Source: Ulota crispa (taxonomy: Eukaryota; Streptophyta; Bryopsida; Orthotrichales; Orthotrichaceae). From it: a stretch of 64,000 nucleotides of DNA. The notes beneath the pieces are model-generated. The model ran no database searches, was not told the DNA's origin, and worked only from the letters and a program-made list of their open reading frames with translations. How positions within the stretch are numbered: the stretch's first letter is position 1; every line of letters starts with the position of its first letter. This document shows, one piece after another, positions 1 to 11,559 of this stretch. The translations under genes and the position numbers were made by a program. The stretch is from assembly GCA_963920765.1 (NCBI GenBank), contig OY987249.1:5438188-5502187 (forward strand), in the 5' to 3' direction.

Positions 1-682
1 ATTAACAAATATGATGTTATGTGCACCTAGAAACAAGTATATGTCAACATATATGTGCATTGATGTTTATACCACTTAAAAATGAAATTTACAAGTTTTA
101 AATTTTCTTTATTGGTTGTGGAAAAACTCATCTGAAATTATTGTTTAAATGATTCACCACAACTCATTTTAATAATGTATGAACTAATACACTTTAAATT
201 CATGGACCATAGAAGTTTGCACAACAATATAAATGCATCTTCCTAAATCCTACCAAACAAATTTGTAGTCTGGATGAGTCTTTTACTACACTTTGATGAA
301 ATGAGACAGTTCTGGAACTTCTCACAAAATCAATAATTTATACATGATACGAATCATCATTCCAAAAATCATATATTCTTTCTACTAATTTACAAGTATA
401 AGCATGTTTATGCCAAAACATTAATATCATAGCACTATCTAGTAGGATGTAAGAAATATGAGAAGTATCATAGGTAAGGCCAAATCAAATTTAAACAATT
501 CTTTTTGGGTACCCTGATTGTGCCATCACCCAAACGCCGTGTCATACACGCTTTTAGTCTTTTGATGATGAGATAGCAATGAATGCTTGGACCCACCAAA
601 ATGTTATATCTTACAATGTAAAAATTGTATTTTTCCAAAGCACTTTAACCCCTCTAAACACTGTTGCATAGGTGGAGGACAT
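1..682. other. AT-rich non-coding DNA
   Basis: No ORF, repeat terminus or RNA gene that I can recognise. Base composition is like the rest of the intergenic DNA. Confidence 0.5.
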
Positions 683-684
683 TA

Positions 685-1113
685 GGGGTATTCACAGCAC
701 TTCAGAGAATGAAAAGAGAATGGAGATTGAGAATTGGCTACGTGAAAGTACGTAGGAGCCAATAGGAGCTCGTTCTTTGTGAAGATGCTATGACACCCCA
801 TTTGTGTGATGGAAAATTGAGAGTGGAGAATGGAGAATGATTTACTAAGAGAAAGGTAGTACTGCCAGCGATTGGAGGAGCAAAAAGAGCTAGGGTGAAA
901 AGCAATGCATGAGTAGGGAATACGAGCAGAACATGGTACGAAGTTCACACGCTAATTCATTCTCCACTCCATTCTTCACCTCAAGAGGAGAAGAATGAGG
1001 CTATGAGAAGTTTCATGCGTGAAGCAAAACACAAGCTCCGACAGTCACCATCGATGGGACAGATATACGTTTTCATTCTCCACTTTCAGAGATGAAAGTG
1101 CCGTGACTACCCC
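685..1113. mobile_element. TA-flanked MITE, copy 1
   Basis: Flanked by TA (683-684, 1114-1115). Left end GGGGTATTCACAGCACTT, right end (inverted) GGGGTAGTCACGGCACTT. Same family as 2345-2751, with the shared internal phrases GAATGGAGATTGAGAA and GCTATGACA/GCTGTGACA. TA duplication suggests Tc1/mariner-type mobilisation. Short ORFs inside are not conserved between copies. Confidence 0.75.
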
Positions 1114-1434
1114 TATTGTAGTCCAACACCGATAGGAATTTGTCCACGAGAAACACCGTTACTTTCCTTTCCTGTGTGGTGGAGATGCTCTAAATCGAGC
1201 TGTTTCTCTCGTGATGAGACCAACAACAATGCTCCACCTTGGTCAAAACTTGAGGAGGGAGATTGGTGAAGGGTTCTTCCACACATCTGCAAGTTGGATT
1301 GACGAGGACCGGCAGAGGCAAGCAGCTTCGCACTTGGTTTTGCCGTGCAGGACTTCTTTACCAGGTGTGGATTGAGAATATCCTGACCACCGATGCACCC
1401 GTATTGATGCCACATTCTCTAAAACCGTATCAAT
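1114..1434. other. unclassified moderately GC-rich segment
   Basis: Less AT-rich than its surroundings. A minus ORF of about 100 codons crosses it but matches no family I know and has no recognisable domain. Confidence 0.35.
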
Positions 1435-1641
1435 AAGGTAGGAGGCTCCTAAATGGTGCGCGTTCTAAAAGCGTCCACTTCTAGGAATGGTTGACTTGTT
1501 TCCCTCAAATATCTGTTACTATCATTGCGCTAAGTCCACCTAACTCATTAATGATAGTAATAGATATTTGAGGGGAACATGTCAACCATTCCTAGAAGTG
1601 AACGCTTTTAGAACCCGCACCATTTTAGAGCCTCCTACCTT
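1435..1641. mobile_element. hairpin (foldback) MITE
   Basis: Near-perfect inverted repeat of about 90-bp arms: AAGGTAGGAGGCTCCTAAAT at the left, its complement ending CTCCTACCTT at the right, with a loop of roughly 20-25 bp around 1530-1550. Mismatches are few, so it should fold into a strong hairpin. No clear target duplication. Confidence 0.8.
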
Positions 1642-2342
1642 GTTGAGCTTTAGATCTAAAACTTTTGTCAAATGATAGAACTCTACATGAAATTTTTTTT
1701 TCATGACTAGGGGAAAATCTCAATAAATGGAATTCCATAAACTAAAAAAAGTTCTCATAATCCAACCCCTCCCCTTGATTTTGTGGTAAATCCAAAAGGT
1801 GGAATATTTGATGATGTGCAACAATCTCACGTGGAAGGACGCTCTGATACCCCTCCTAACATCAAGTGTGAATACACCCTAAGTCACGTGTATCATGATC
1901 AATGAATCACAGGCCAAATTTGTTACTGTTCCTGAGTTCCATAAAAGACGCCTAAGGATTCCCTGGCGGCTTCCAATGAAAATACCGTCAAGCCTGGAAC
2001 CATCGAAGTGAGGGGGGGGCTGAGTCAGCACCCGTGTGCCACGATGCGCTATAACTTTGTAGCGACCTATTAATATGGAAGCATTATCAAGGGGGACTAG
2101 TGAGTAGTGAGCGCGGTTCACTGTTCACGATGCTGGAAGGGCGTTCGCTACTGGAGGGAGGCTGGTTGTGGCTATAATTAGTTCATCCAATTTATCGAAT
2201 GTCTTCATCCAAAGACCAACGATGTGACGATCCAACTATCCAATGGCGACGAGGACGTCCTCCAGGTAGCAGACCATCTGAGCTGGCTTTTTTTTTTTTT
2301 TTGGCAAAGTTAACTTATCACCGTGCTCAACCTTGATCATAT
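1642..2342. other. mixed non-coding region with a Harbinger-like remnant
   Basis: Around 1850-1882 lies CCCCTCCTAACATCAAGTGT, closely matching the right terminus of the TAA-flanked MITE at 46518-46639, so a degraded copy end is present. The rest (about 1900-2230) is less AT-rich and has a minus ORF of 80 codons that I do not recognise. Confidence 0.4.
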
Positions 2343-2344
2343 TA

Positions 2345-2751
2345 GGGGTAGTCACGGCACTTTCCAGAATGGAAAAAGAATGGAGATTGAGAAGTTGTTG
2401 AGGGATAGGAGGAGTCAATAAGAGCTAGTTTTTTGTGAAAATGCTGTGACATCTCATTTGTATGGTTTGGAGAATGAGGATGAAGAATGACAGATAATTT
2501 TTTTCCTAAACCAATCCAGAATGGGTGCGACTTACGGCGCCAGATAAAACCAGGCAGTAGTAGGGGGAAAGTAGGCAGCCGGTGGTGAATCCATTACGCA
2601 AGAAACTTTGCAACCTTTGTTCTTCACCCTCAGAAGTGAAAAAGAATTCTTCACAATTCGCTGAGAATGGGACCCCCGACAGTTGCGCAGAGCCTGCCAC
2701 GCCCTCATTCTCATTCTTCAGATCCCATATCAGAAGTGCCGTGACTACCCT
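2345..2751. mobile_element. TA-flanked MITE, copy 2
   Basis: TA at 2343-2344 and 2752-2753. Termini GGGGTAGTCACGGCACTT and (inverted) AGGGTAGTCACGGCACTT. Homologous to 685-1113 through most of its length but with diverged middle sequence. Confidence 0.75.
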
Positions 2752-3105
2752 TATTGTATGAGTCACATAAAAAGATCTAATTACCATATAGAAAGATACG
2801 ATAGAGAAATATTTAATTACCTTAGAGAAATATCTATTTCACAAATTTTGGTCATGATTGACATCAAAATCTTTACAAAAGGAATTTTGGAACTTTTTGG
2901 ACATGCTTGTTAGGCAAAAAGATGTACGCATGGATGTTTCTTACATGTCCATGCAATCAAATCTCAAAAATTCATCACCAATGTTTTTTGATCAATTATC
3001 ATGTAAGACCACAAATGTTATACAAAATAATTCACCAAAAATAGGGTTTTGATTTTTGGAATTGGAATTCGGTACTCTCCATTGGAATTACATAAGAATC
3101 AAATA
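2752..3105. other. AT-rich non-coding DNA
   Basis: No recognisable gene or repeat end. Confidence 0.4.
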
Positions 3106-3109
3106 TTAA

Positions 3110-4040
3110 CCCCTAAAGGCCCAAGCCCTTTTTTCCAATGAAAGTCACTGTTAACCGTCACTTTGGGGGGAATGAGTAGAAAAGTAGGAAATAAAGTTTG
3201 TTTTGTAAACCCAACCGTAGGATCTTGCCTTAGACTAGAAGAGGTACTTGTGGGAAAAAATCAGGTCATTCTAGATGGAGAGGAGGGAGATATTTACATC
3301 TAAAGTGAAAAAAAAAGGTTTTTTTTTGCCATCCAAAAAATTCAGAAGCCTTTGACCACTCTTACATGAAAAAAATTACTCTACACAAAGTTGAGGTTTA
3401 TTTTTTCCATATAGAAAACCAAGTTAGGTATGTGTGGGAGAATTTTCAAATCAATTGGAACTATACAACACATGAGAAAAAACACTAAGTAAAAAAATGT
3501 AGAGAATGAGTCAAATCACTAAATTGTTAAGAATTTAATTATTTAAAATGAAAATTGCAAATAACAACGATTATAATGTTGTAATAATCAATTCACTTCC
3601 TTAGGTTTAGTTTTTTTTTCCAAAATATTGAAAACTGTGGAAAATAAAGGACTTCAAAGTTTATTTTAGACTAAAGAATCCATAACTCCCCACAAACTAA
3701 AACATCTCATAACTTTCATCTCATTGATTGAAGTTGAATGATTCAAACTTCTCAAATATGAAAAAATCTAAAAAATTGATTTCAGATTTCTATTTTTAGA
3801 AAATACAATTTTTTAAAGAAATTTTTGGGCTGCCCGGATTGCCCTCCCTTCCTCGGGCAGCAAAAATTCTTGCATAATTTCTTCGTCAAATGTCAAAATG
3901 ACAAAAAAATTAGATTCCCGGGTAGGTTTTGGAATTCCCCACTTTCAATAAAAGTTTAAAAAATTCACAAAAATTAGATTAGCTATAGGTACATGCCCGA
4001 AATCCATTTGTCCCCCGCGGGATAGCTAGGCCTTTAGGGA
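3110..4040. mobile_element. TTAA-flanked (piggyBac-like) element, type 1
   Basis: 931-bp non-autonomous element between TTAA 3106-3109 and 4041-4044. Left end CCCCTAAAGGCCCAAGCCC; right end inverted TCCCTAAAGGCCTAGC. Homologous end to end with 48896-49824 and with the two outer parts of 6050-8175. No transposase ORF. Confidence 0.8.
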
Positions 4041-4169
4041 TTAAGGGCCTCTTCACACTATGGCCGACCAAGTGAAGAGGCCGTGGGATTGAGTGGCCAA
4101 AATTTGTTGAGAGGCAAAAGAAATGAGCTGAAAATGAGTAATAAAAATATTGTATTTGACACCTTCAGC

Positions 4170-4370
4170 CGCCCTTAGTGTGAAGCTTCCAAAGGCCAAG
4201 TTCAAAGGCCAAACTTTTGGCAATGAACTTCTACGGCCTCTCAAGTTGAATGGCCACAGTGTAAAACCTCTAAAGGCCAAGTCCAAAGTCCAAAATCATA
4301 AATTTCCATGGCCTTTCACATTGAATGCTCATAGTGTGAAGCTTCCAAAGGCCAAGCTCAAAATCCAAAA
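4170..4370. repeat. tandem repeat built on the element's terminal motif
   Basis: Two and a bit copies of a unit of about 75-80 bp beginning AGTGTGAAGCTTCCAAAGGC. The unit includes the terminal motif of the surrounding Harbinger-like element, as if the terminus had been amplified internally. Confidence 0.6.
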
Positions 4371-4509
4371 TAACAACATTTATTAAAATTTCCAAATCTA
4401 ATGACGAGAATCTTATGGTTTTTCGATTATTTCATGAGAAAAAATTGATAGCTTCTCAAGTATCAACCATTGTTTAGGTCTCCAATTTGTTCGATTCAAA
4501 CTTTTTATG

Positions 4510-5610
4510 AGAGGCCGTTGTTGGGTTAAGAGGAACGCGCCTTGGGAACATGCGGGGTGTTTGGCTGCAGCTAAGTGTGTGGTTGGTCTATCTTATCATA
4601 GGCTCCAAACAAAATTCTAAAGAGCGCCTGCTCTATAGAATGGGCTCTTTCTATTGCAAACTCTAGACGAAATTCTACAGAGCATCTGCTCTGCAAGATG
4701 GGCTCTTCATATTATAGACTCTAGATGGAATTCTATATAGCACCTGCTCTACACAATGGTTTTTGTTTACTACAAACTCTAAAGGAGAATTCTATAGAGC
4801 ACCTCCTTTGCAGAATGGGATCCTCCTCAAATCCTCTAATCCCTCCAAAAATCTCAAGACCTCTAATCTATCAAACTCTTGAATCTATTAATTCTCCAAA
4901 TCTATGCAACTTCCAAATCTATCAATGCTCCAAATTTATGAAATCCCAAAATCTTTCAAACTTCAAAACTTCTCAAAAAAAAAAAAATCTTAAAAAAAAA
5001 CACTATTTTTTTTTTTTTTTTTTTTTTTTCTTTTAAATTTTAATTCAAAAAAATTGAGGTGGCATCAATGATGCAACCTCAGCCTGTGCATAATTTTATT
5101 GGGAATTGGGTTCCCATGGCTAAGGACCCCCTTAAACTCAAGGCCTTTTTGGGGCCCTATATTTTTCCTAATGATCCTCAAATTCAAGCAATCATTACTT
5201 TTGCATCCTAGCTTCAAATCAAACTTGCAAACACAATTTAAAAATACATCTTCACAAAAATCAAGCTCTCAAAATTTCATAGACAAAAGATACATAATCT
5301 AGGAGCTATCCTCCTTTGAATGTTTGGCTTTCTCTACTGTTAATCAACTAACATTGACACTCAACTCACACTTGCTAAAGAGAAAGTTTCTTTTATTTTT
5401 CTATTTTTTCTACAGTAAAGTGCATGTAGCTCATCCTCTAATCCATGCTTAACCTCCACTCAAGATTCTTATTCTCTTATCCTCTCTCGCTTTCCAAATC
5501 CAATCCATTTCTTTTAGCAGTTTTATTTAATTCAAAGGCAAAACATATCAGTTATTAAAATTCACACATATTTAGTAAAACTACAAATATCTACATGATG
5601 GAATATTGTC
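4510..5610. repeat. dispersed repeat G, copy 1
   Basis: Begins near GGTTAAGAGGAACGCGCC and carries repeated phrases such as ATTCTATAGAGCACCTGCTC, then T-rich and A-rich runs. Direct homologue of 13525-14670 and related to 11560-13260. Superfamily not recognised; no clear terminal repeats. Confidence 0.6.
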
Positions 5611-6049
5611 CATTAGGACGCCATCATTTTGGATGAAAGATTGATGTCATGGAGGGTGAGGGACTTTGAATTTTGGCATCTAATGTGAAGGGTTGAGAGG
5701 CCTAACTCTTGGTTTCTTGGAATTTGATTGGTGGAAATTGACAGCCTCTCCACATTTGGCCATAGTGTGAAGTGGCCCTAATGTGCAAGACAATAAAATG
5801 CCAAATATATATTTCATAATGCAATCTTTGTCAAATGGCTTTAGAGGATTTACATATGTTTTCTTCATTGTATTGTACACTAAATTGTGCATTTAGATTA
5901 CCTTACCTTGAAAAGTTACCTCATGATTCATGGCTTGGCTACTTGAAGGTGAATGAAACTCTTTAAATATTAGGATTTCACATGGATTACCACATGGACT
6001 TAGCTAATTTGTCTTCTTATAATTGTGTTGTTGTTGCCAAGTCCTTTAA

Positions 6050-8175
6050 CCCCTAAAGGCCTAGGCACGCCTTTTTTTTGTGAAATTCATTGAAAACTGC
6101 CACTTTTAGGGGAATGAGTAGAAATGTATGAATCAAGTTTTTTTTGAAAATTCAATCATAGAATCTTGCTCTAGGGCCTAGACTATAGAAGGTGCTTGTG
6201 GAAAAAAAATCAGCTCATTTCAAATAAAGTTGAGTGAGATATTGACATCTCAAGTGAAAAAGAAAGTTTCTTTTCCTTCTTGCCCAAAAAACTTAAAAGC
6301 TTTTGACCACTCTTATAGTAAATGAATTGCTCTACACAAGGTTGATGTTCATTTTCTCTATGTAAAAGACCAATTTAGGTGTGTGTGGGAGGATTTTCAA
6401 ATGAATTGGAGATGCACAACATACTTCAAAAAAAAATTGAATGCTAGAAGGTCATGATATTTGCAAAAAACACTAGGAAAAATTGGAGGGTTTAAATAAA
6501 ATTTAGGTGTTTGAATTACAAAAATCTAAACAATCAAAATCAAGGAATCTTAACCCCTAAAGGACCAAGGGTAATTTTTGAGGAAAAATCTCAGAAACTG
6601 CCAACTTTTAATGTAGTGCCCAAAATAAAAAATAAAATCCTTTTTTCTGAATTTTAATTGTAAAAAAGTGTGTAAAACAAATAAACTAATATGTGCAAAA
6701 AAATTCAGTTCATTTTATCATGCAAATTGTAAGATTGTAACATTTGAAGTGAGAAAAACAACTTTTTTTCATTCATGCAAAACAAGGTCAGCAGACTTTG
6801 AGCCTTCCTAGAGTAAAACTTTTGCTCTATGCAAAAATGAGCTTTCTGACCATTCATAAGTATATGATGTGAGGTCAACTCACAAAAAATTTAAGAAGAA
6901 ATTATAGAAACTAGCTTATTCTAAATCACCTTAAAGTGCAAGGATGTTATGTGAATTGGCAATATACTAGTCATTATTTCATGATTTCTTGTGCAATAAG
7001 GAAGTTTTTTATTTGAAATCTGAAATATAAAAAAGTTAAAAACAAACATTTGGAATATGTGGAAAAAAAATTCAAGAACTTTGGATTTATAGATTGAAAG
7101 ATAACAGGGCGTGAAGTTAGGAGATTCTTTTTTCCTTGAAATTGCCCGAACATAGTTAACAAAGTTTGACTCCCTTCAAATTGTGATGTGAGAGCTCAAA
7201 TTTATTTTTTTATTTCTTTTGCTAGTTGTGCACCATGCTTTTTTAGTTACATACGTGCCAAATTTCAAAAGTTGATGAGAGATTTAGCAAAATATTCTTC
7301 AAATATGCCCAAATTGTCCAAGCTGCCCAAATTCTTTTGGGTAGTATAACTTTTGAATTGGGCATTTGATTGGGGAAAAAATTACATTTCCACTTGGGGA
7401 ATACATAATTGCACCTTGCATAACAATTTTGAGAACATCCAATAAATATTGACTCCAGATGACCCTACTTGAGTTCTTAAGTGGTGGTTGAAATGACACT
7501 TGGTCCTTTAGGCCATAGAGGTTAACTCACTACAATTTGGAAAAAAACAAACTAAAAAGCAAATACAAACACCACTCAAAAAATTAAAGCATCCAATTTC
7601 ATAAGTGGCAAAACAAATGGAGGGTTTGGACTTGGGAGTCTCCCAAGATAAGCTCTACTCCACTACCCTTTACACAAGTGTTCACACCTTGTGCCTGTAA
7701 GATTTGACCCTTTTTGGAGTCAACACCCAGTTACAAAGGAGAAGCTCTGCTCAAATTGCCCCTACTTCCTTAGTTTTTATAAATCCTTGTGTAACTTCTT
7801 TGTTGAATGTCAAAATTAATGAAGAAAAAATTAGATGCCCACATATATTTTGAAACTCTCCATCTTCAATAAAAGTTTTAGAAAATCAAGCAAACTAGTT
7901 CTGCTATAAATACATGCATGCCCAAAACCTAATTTGGCCCCTGAGGTGCCACTTGGGCCTCCATTTGGATAATAACTCATGAGTACATTTTCATCTTTTA
8001 TGAGTGCAATGCCTTTTTATTATTATTTTGGATTGTGCATGTGGTTTGGTTCCTTCATAAAAGGTAATGATAGGTATGAGTGCCCTTTTCTTATACTCAC
8101 GTTAGTCAATTAATAGATTGGTTTGTCAAACTTTAGGGGGCCCTTTGAAGGCTCAAAATTTTCCTAATGTAGGGG
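6050..8175. mobile_element. TTAA-flanked element, type 1, with a second TTAA element inside
   Basis: TTAA 6046-6049 and 8176-8179. Left end CCCCTAAAGGCCTAGGC; right end ...GTAGGGG. Its 5' half matches 3110-3480 and the part at 7750-7960 matches 3830-4010, with the element 6554-7521 inserted between. The stretch 7970-8175 is extra and not found in the other type 1 copies. Confidence 0.7.
6554..7521. mobile_element. TTAA-flanked element, type 2, nested
   Basis: TTAA at 6550-6553 and 7522-7525; left end CCCCTAAAGGACCAAGGG, right end carries GGTCCTTTAGG with a few extra bases before TTAA. Homologous in inverted orientation to 10437-11381 and 44398-45612. Sits inside 6050-8175. Confidence 0.75.
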
Positions 8176-8187
8176 TTAAAAGTTGTT

Positions 8188-8442
8188 AACAACATATTTG
8201 TTAATTTGGAAAAAATAGAGGTACCATTTTGTACTCCACCTCAAACCCATAAAGTTACTTTAAACCAAATTCAAAGGTATCAGATTTAGTTTGAGCCACA
8301 AAGATTTTTTCCCTTGCAAATTCCTCCTCTCAGGTGAGGGCACATGTACAAAAAAACTTTGAGCTCAGTTTGAGGTGATCACCTCAAACTTCTTGAAAGT
8401 CCCAAAATTTACCATTTTTCCCAAATTAACAAACATGGTGTT
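8188..8442. mobile_element. MITE family E (4-bp target duplication), copy 1
   Basis: 255 bp, flanked by TGTT (8184-8187, 8443-8446). Ends AACAACATATTTGTTAATTT and inverted AACACCATGTTTGTTAATTT. Core phrase AAGGTATCAGATTTAGTTTG is shared with the 26377 and 50766 copies. Confidence 0.75.
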
Positions 8443-8554
8443 TGTTTGTTGTAATAAATACTACTAAAATTTTCTTTAGTATTAGTAAATACTTTTATAA
8501 TGTAAAATAGCAAGAAATTGTGGGGCAACCTAAATGCAATGCTAATTGGTGTAG

Positions 8555-9044
8555 TGATAAGATGCTACCGCAAATACAAGAATAGACGAAAACGTCACTG
8601 TTGAAGGAAGGGAGAATTTTTGAGCTCCACCACATCCACACCAAAGCCTTTCTTGATTTCTATGGCAACTCTACAAGCCCTTGTTCACGCTACTCTCCAG
8701 ATCTTTTGCGTTCACATTACAACTCACGGGAGGCTCATATCCGTTGAAGGCTTGTTCCTGCTAGTTTCCTTTCTTGGTGCTGGAGAGAAGAAGCGACCAA
8801 ATAGCATGAGTGTGTGGAAGAAGTGTTTCAAGAAAGACGGAGCCGGTAAGTGAAGTGGCCCACGTGGTAGTTCGTCAAATCTCTTGTTGCATTTGGTGTT
8901 GTAAGAGAGCAGTGACGATGTTCTAACCTGAGCATGCACTCTAGTGACTAACTTACTCGCTGAGGACCACAAATCCAGCCACGCACTCATTTGCCCCTTG
9001 CAAGATTCGGAAGCCGGTGAAACTAGCGGGCACACACAAACAAA
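8555..9044. other. unclassified, less AT-rich segment
   Basis: A plus-strand ORF (8620-8853) and a minus ORF (8724-9035) lie here. Neither resembles a known protein, and there are no convincing splice or domain signals. It may be a captured gene fragment, but I cannot name a source. Confidence 0.3.
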
Positions 9045-9048
9045 TTAA

Positions 9049-9394
9049 CCCTTAAACGTCGGGCTCATCCCCATGGCCAGCCCGCTACAGTGACTTTTAC
9101 AGTTTTAAGGATTTCAGAACTATGATTGACATAATAAGTGCCCAGCTCGCTGCAAATGTGAATAGTACAAGTTGACCTCACAATAATTGTAGGAAGGGCA
9201 ATATGGATCTTCTCACAATTTAAATTGTCTAAAAATATGAGTATATTTGATAAAGTTATGTTTTGCTTTCCATGACAAAACATGTGTTTATGATCACTTC
9301 TAGAAAAAATCAGACAAAAATCTGCTATCTTCTACCATACAGAATGTTTTTTCAGAGGCAAAGGACAAAAAACGTCCTTCTAGACGTATAGTAG
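9049..9394. mobile_element. TTAA-flanked element, type 3
   Basis: TTAA 9045-9048 and 9395-9398; left end CCCTTAAACGTCGGGC, right end inverted CTACTATACGTCTAG. Interior phrases (ATATGAGT, GTGTTTATGATCACTTCTA) match 43302-43642. Termini are moderately decayed. Confidence 0.6.
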
Positions 9395-9809
9395 TTAAAC
9401 AATGGAATATCAAGTGTAATAATTTGTGTTTCAAACTGTACAGGTACAGTACAAAATATCCAAATGCCTTTGTCACTCCATCACGAGTGCATTAAAATTC
9501 CTTGCAACTTGTTGGGGATTTAAACCCATCTTTTCGTCCTCTCAGATACTGCACCATGAAATCGTTCGGTCTTCCCGTGCAATCCAGTAAACCCATCTGA
9601 AACTGTTAGGGCCTGTTCTCACCTTGCGTTAGGGCCAGTTTAGGAGCGGTTTTAAAACTGGATAATCTCGAGGATGTTCACACCAACCTTCCCAAGCTTC
9701 CATGGTTGCATCGGTGGGAGGCTCAAAATACCGCTCGTATATGAAAAGTCGTTGTTGACTTCCAATAACTTCGCCTGGAAACACCGGTGTTACTTTAAAA
9801 ACTTCAATC

Positions 9810-9929
9810 AACGCCATATTCATTATATTGGAACTTTTCGGACATTTTGGGTTTAAGGTGACCAACTTAAACCGAGTATTAGGGTACAACTTGGGAATCT
9901 AATTTTCTCAATTTAATGAATATGGCGTT
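9810..9929. mobile_element. MITE family E (4-bp target duplication), short copy
   Basis: 120 bp with ends AACGCCATATTCATTATATT and inverted AACGCCATATTCATTAAATT, flanked by AATC at 9806-9809 and 9930-9933. Internally deleted relative to the 254-255 bp copies. Confidence 0.8.
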
Positions 9930-10436
9930 AATCACTTGAAGAGGAAGATATGAGGACCTTTGGGCATTTTAGTTGCTACGTTTCATACTTCTTGCTCAAA
10001 GGGTCCTTTAGCAAAGAGCCGTGTAAGAACTTGGAAAACCTTCCATTCCTCATGTTCTTTTGAAGAGAGTTGGAGATGCTGCTACTTTCCACAAGGTTCT
10101 CATAGTAAGAAAGCAATACGGGTGATTTCCTTTTCTACTTCTTTGTGTTAGCTGCTAAAAGGTTAAATTTTTTGTATAGATACATGTTTTTGGTAATCCA
10201 ATTGTAGTCATCTCTGAAGTGTATTACAAGAATTTTGAATCAATTGCTGGAATCAAATAGAAAAGGCTTTTTTGTCTTATTGATATGAATAAAATCTAAC
10301 TTGAAACTTGATTCTATGCTTTTTTTAGGTTGGTATTCTCATGAGGAGTTCAAACCATATTCTTCCAATTTACTCAAGTCATGCAACACTTCTAATTGCA
10401 AGAACTCATGTATTCTTCAAAGCTATACTTTGTTAA

Positions 10437-11381
10437 CCCCTAAACCACAAAGGTTTGTGCAATAGTCGGTTGAAAGTTTGGGTAGGTTCCTATGAAGTCA
10501 ATTTTTGATAGGTGTTTCTAAAATTTTCAAAAAAGGTGTACATAATAAATACCTTTGTGTGAAAAAACAAAAACCCTCCTAATCAAATGCTGGAGTAAAA
10601 AGTTATGATACCCAAAAGAATTTGGGCTCATTAAGCAGTTTGGGCATCTTTAGAGAATCTTGTGCTATAACTCTCATCAATTTATGAAACTTGGCATGTA
10701 TGTAACTAATAAAATGTGGTATACAATTGTCAAAAAAAGAAAAGCTCACAAATCACAATCTAGGAGGAGTCAAACTTTGTTAACTATGTCTGGGAGGTAT
10801 CAAGAAAAATAGTTTCTTCTAACTTTAGGCCCTACTATCTTGCATTCCATGAATTGAAAGTTCTTGAATTTTTTTTTCACATATTCCAAATGTTTGCCTC
10901 TAACTTTTCGCTGTTCGGATTTCAAATAAAAGACTTTTTCACTGCACAAGAACTCATGAAAAAATGACTAGTGTACTGCGAATTCACTAAACCTCCTTGC
11001 ATTGCAGGGTGATTTAGAATAAGCTAGACTCTATATTTGCATTTGAAAATTTTCATGAGTGAACCTAACATCATATACTTGTAAATGGTCAAAAAACTCA
11101 AATTTGAATAGAACATTTTACTTTAGGAGGACTTGAAGTCTGCTAACCTTGTTTTGCAAGAATGAAAGAAAGCTATTTTTCTTACTTCAAATATTATAAC
11201 CTTAAAATCTACACAATTAAATGGGTTGAATTTTTTTTTTCACACTTTGCATTACTTGTATTTACACTTTTGTATAGTTGAAACTATAAAAAAAAAAATT
11301 TATTTTGAATTTTAAATAAATCATCAAAAAATGGCAGTTTTGGTCTTATTTTTATTTGCAATTTCTTTTGGGTTTGAAGGT
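10437..11381. mobile_element. TTAA-flanked element, type 2 (opposite orientation)
   Basis: Opens TTAA (10433-10436) CCCCTAAACCACAAAGG. The interior is the reverse complement of 6554-7521 and parallels 44398-45612. The right end near 11381 has decayed (GAAGG before TTTAA). Confidence 0.6.
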
Positions 11382-11559
11382 TTAATATTTGAGGTATAAT
11401 TGCTAATGTGACAGCCTATTACTATAAATTGGTTTTATTTGTTTTTGTTAAAACATCCCAAATGTTCATATTATCATAAATTTGAATGTACAGAGCTTAA
11501 CAAGAACCTCTAATCCTACCGCATATCTTATTCTCCTAAAAATATACTATACGCTGTCA

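Larger units (their letters stand above)
4045..5778. mobile_element. Harbinger-like element, TAA target duplication
   Basis: Termini GGGCCTCTTCACACTATGGC and (inverted) GGGCCACTTCACACTATGGC, flanked by TAA at 4042-4044 and 5779-5781. TAA (TWA) duplication is typical of PIF/Harbinger/Tourist elements. About 1.7 kb, no transposase. The left TAA is part of the TTAA that closes the preceding TTAA element. A related terminus starts at 63749. Much of the interior is the dispersed repeat at 4510-5610. Confidence 0.7.
5875..8554. mobile_element. roughly 300-bp MITE family M, copy split by nested insertions
   Basis: Left part 5875-6049 and right part about 8179-8554 together make one MITE of the family at 22437, 22865, 23891, 50330 and 56153 (ends like CTACACCAAATATTGCATTT). 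It is interrupted by a TTAA element (6050-8175) at the TTAA that intact copies carry after GCCAAG-CC-, and by a 4-bp-duplication MITE (8188-8442). Removing both restores the family sequence. Confidence 0.75.
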
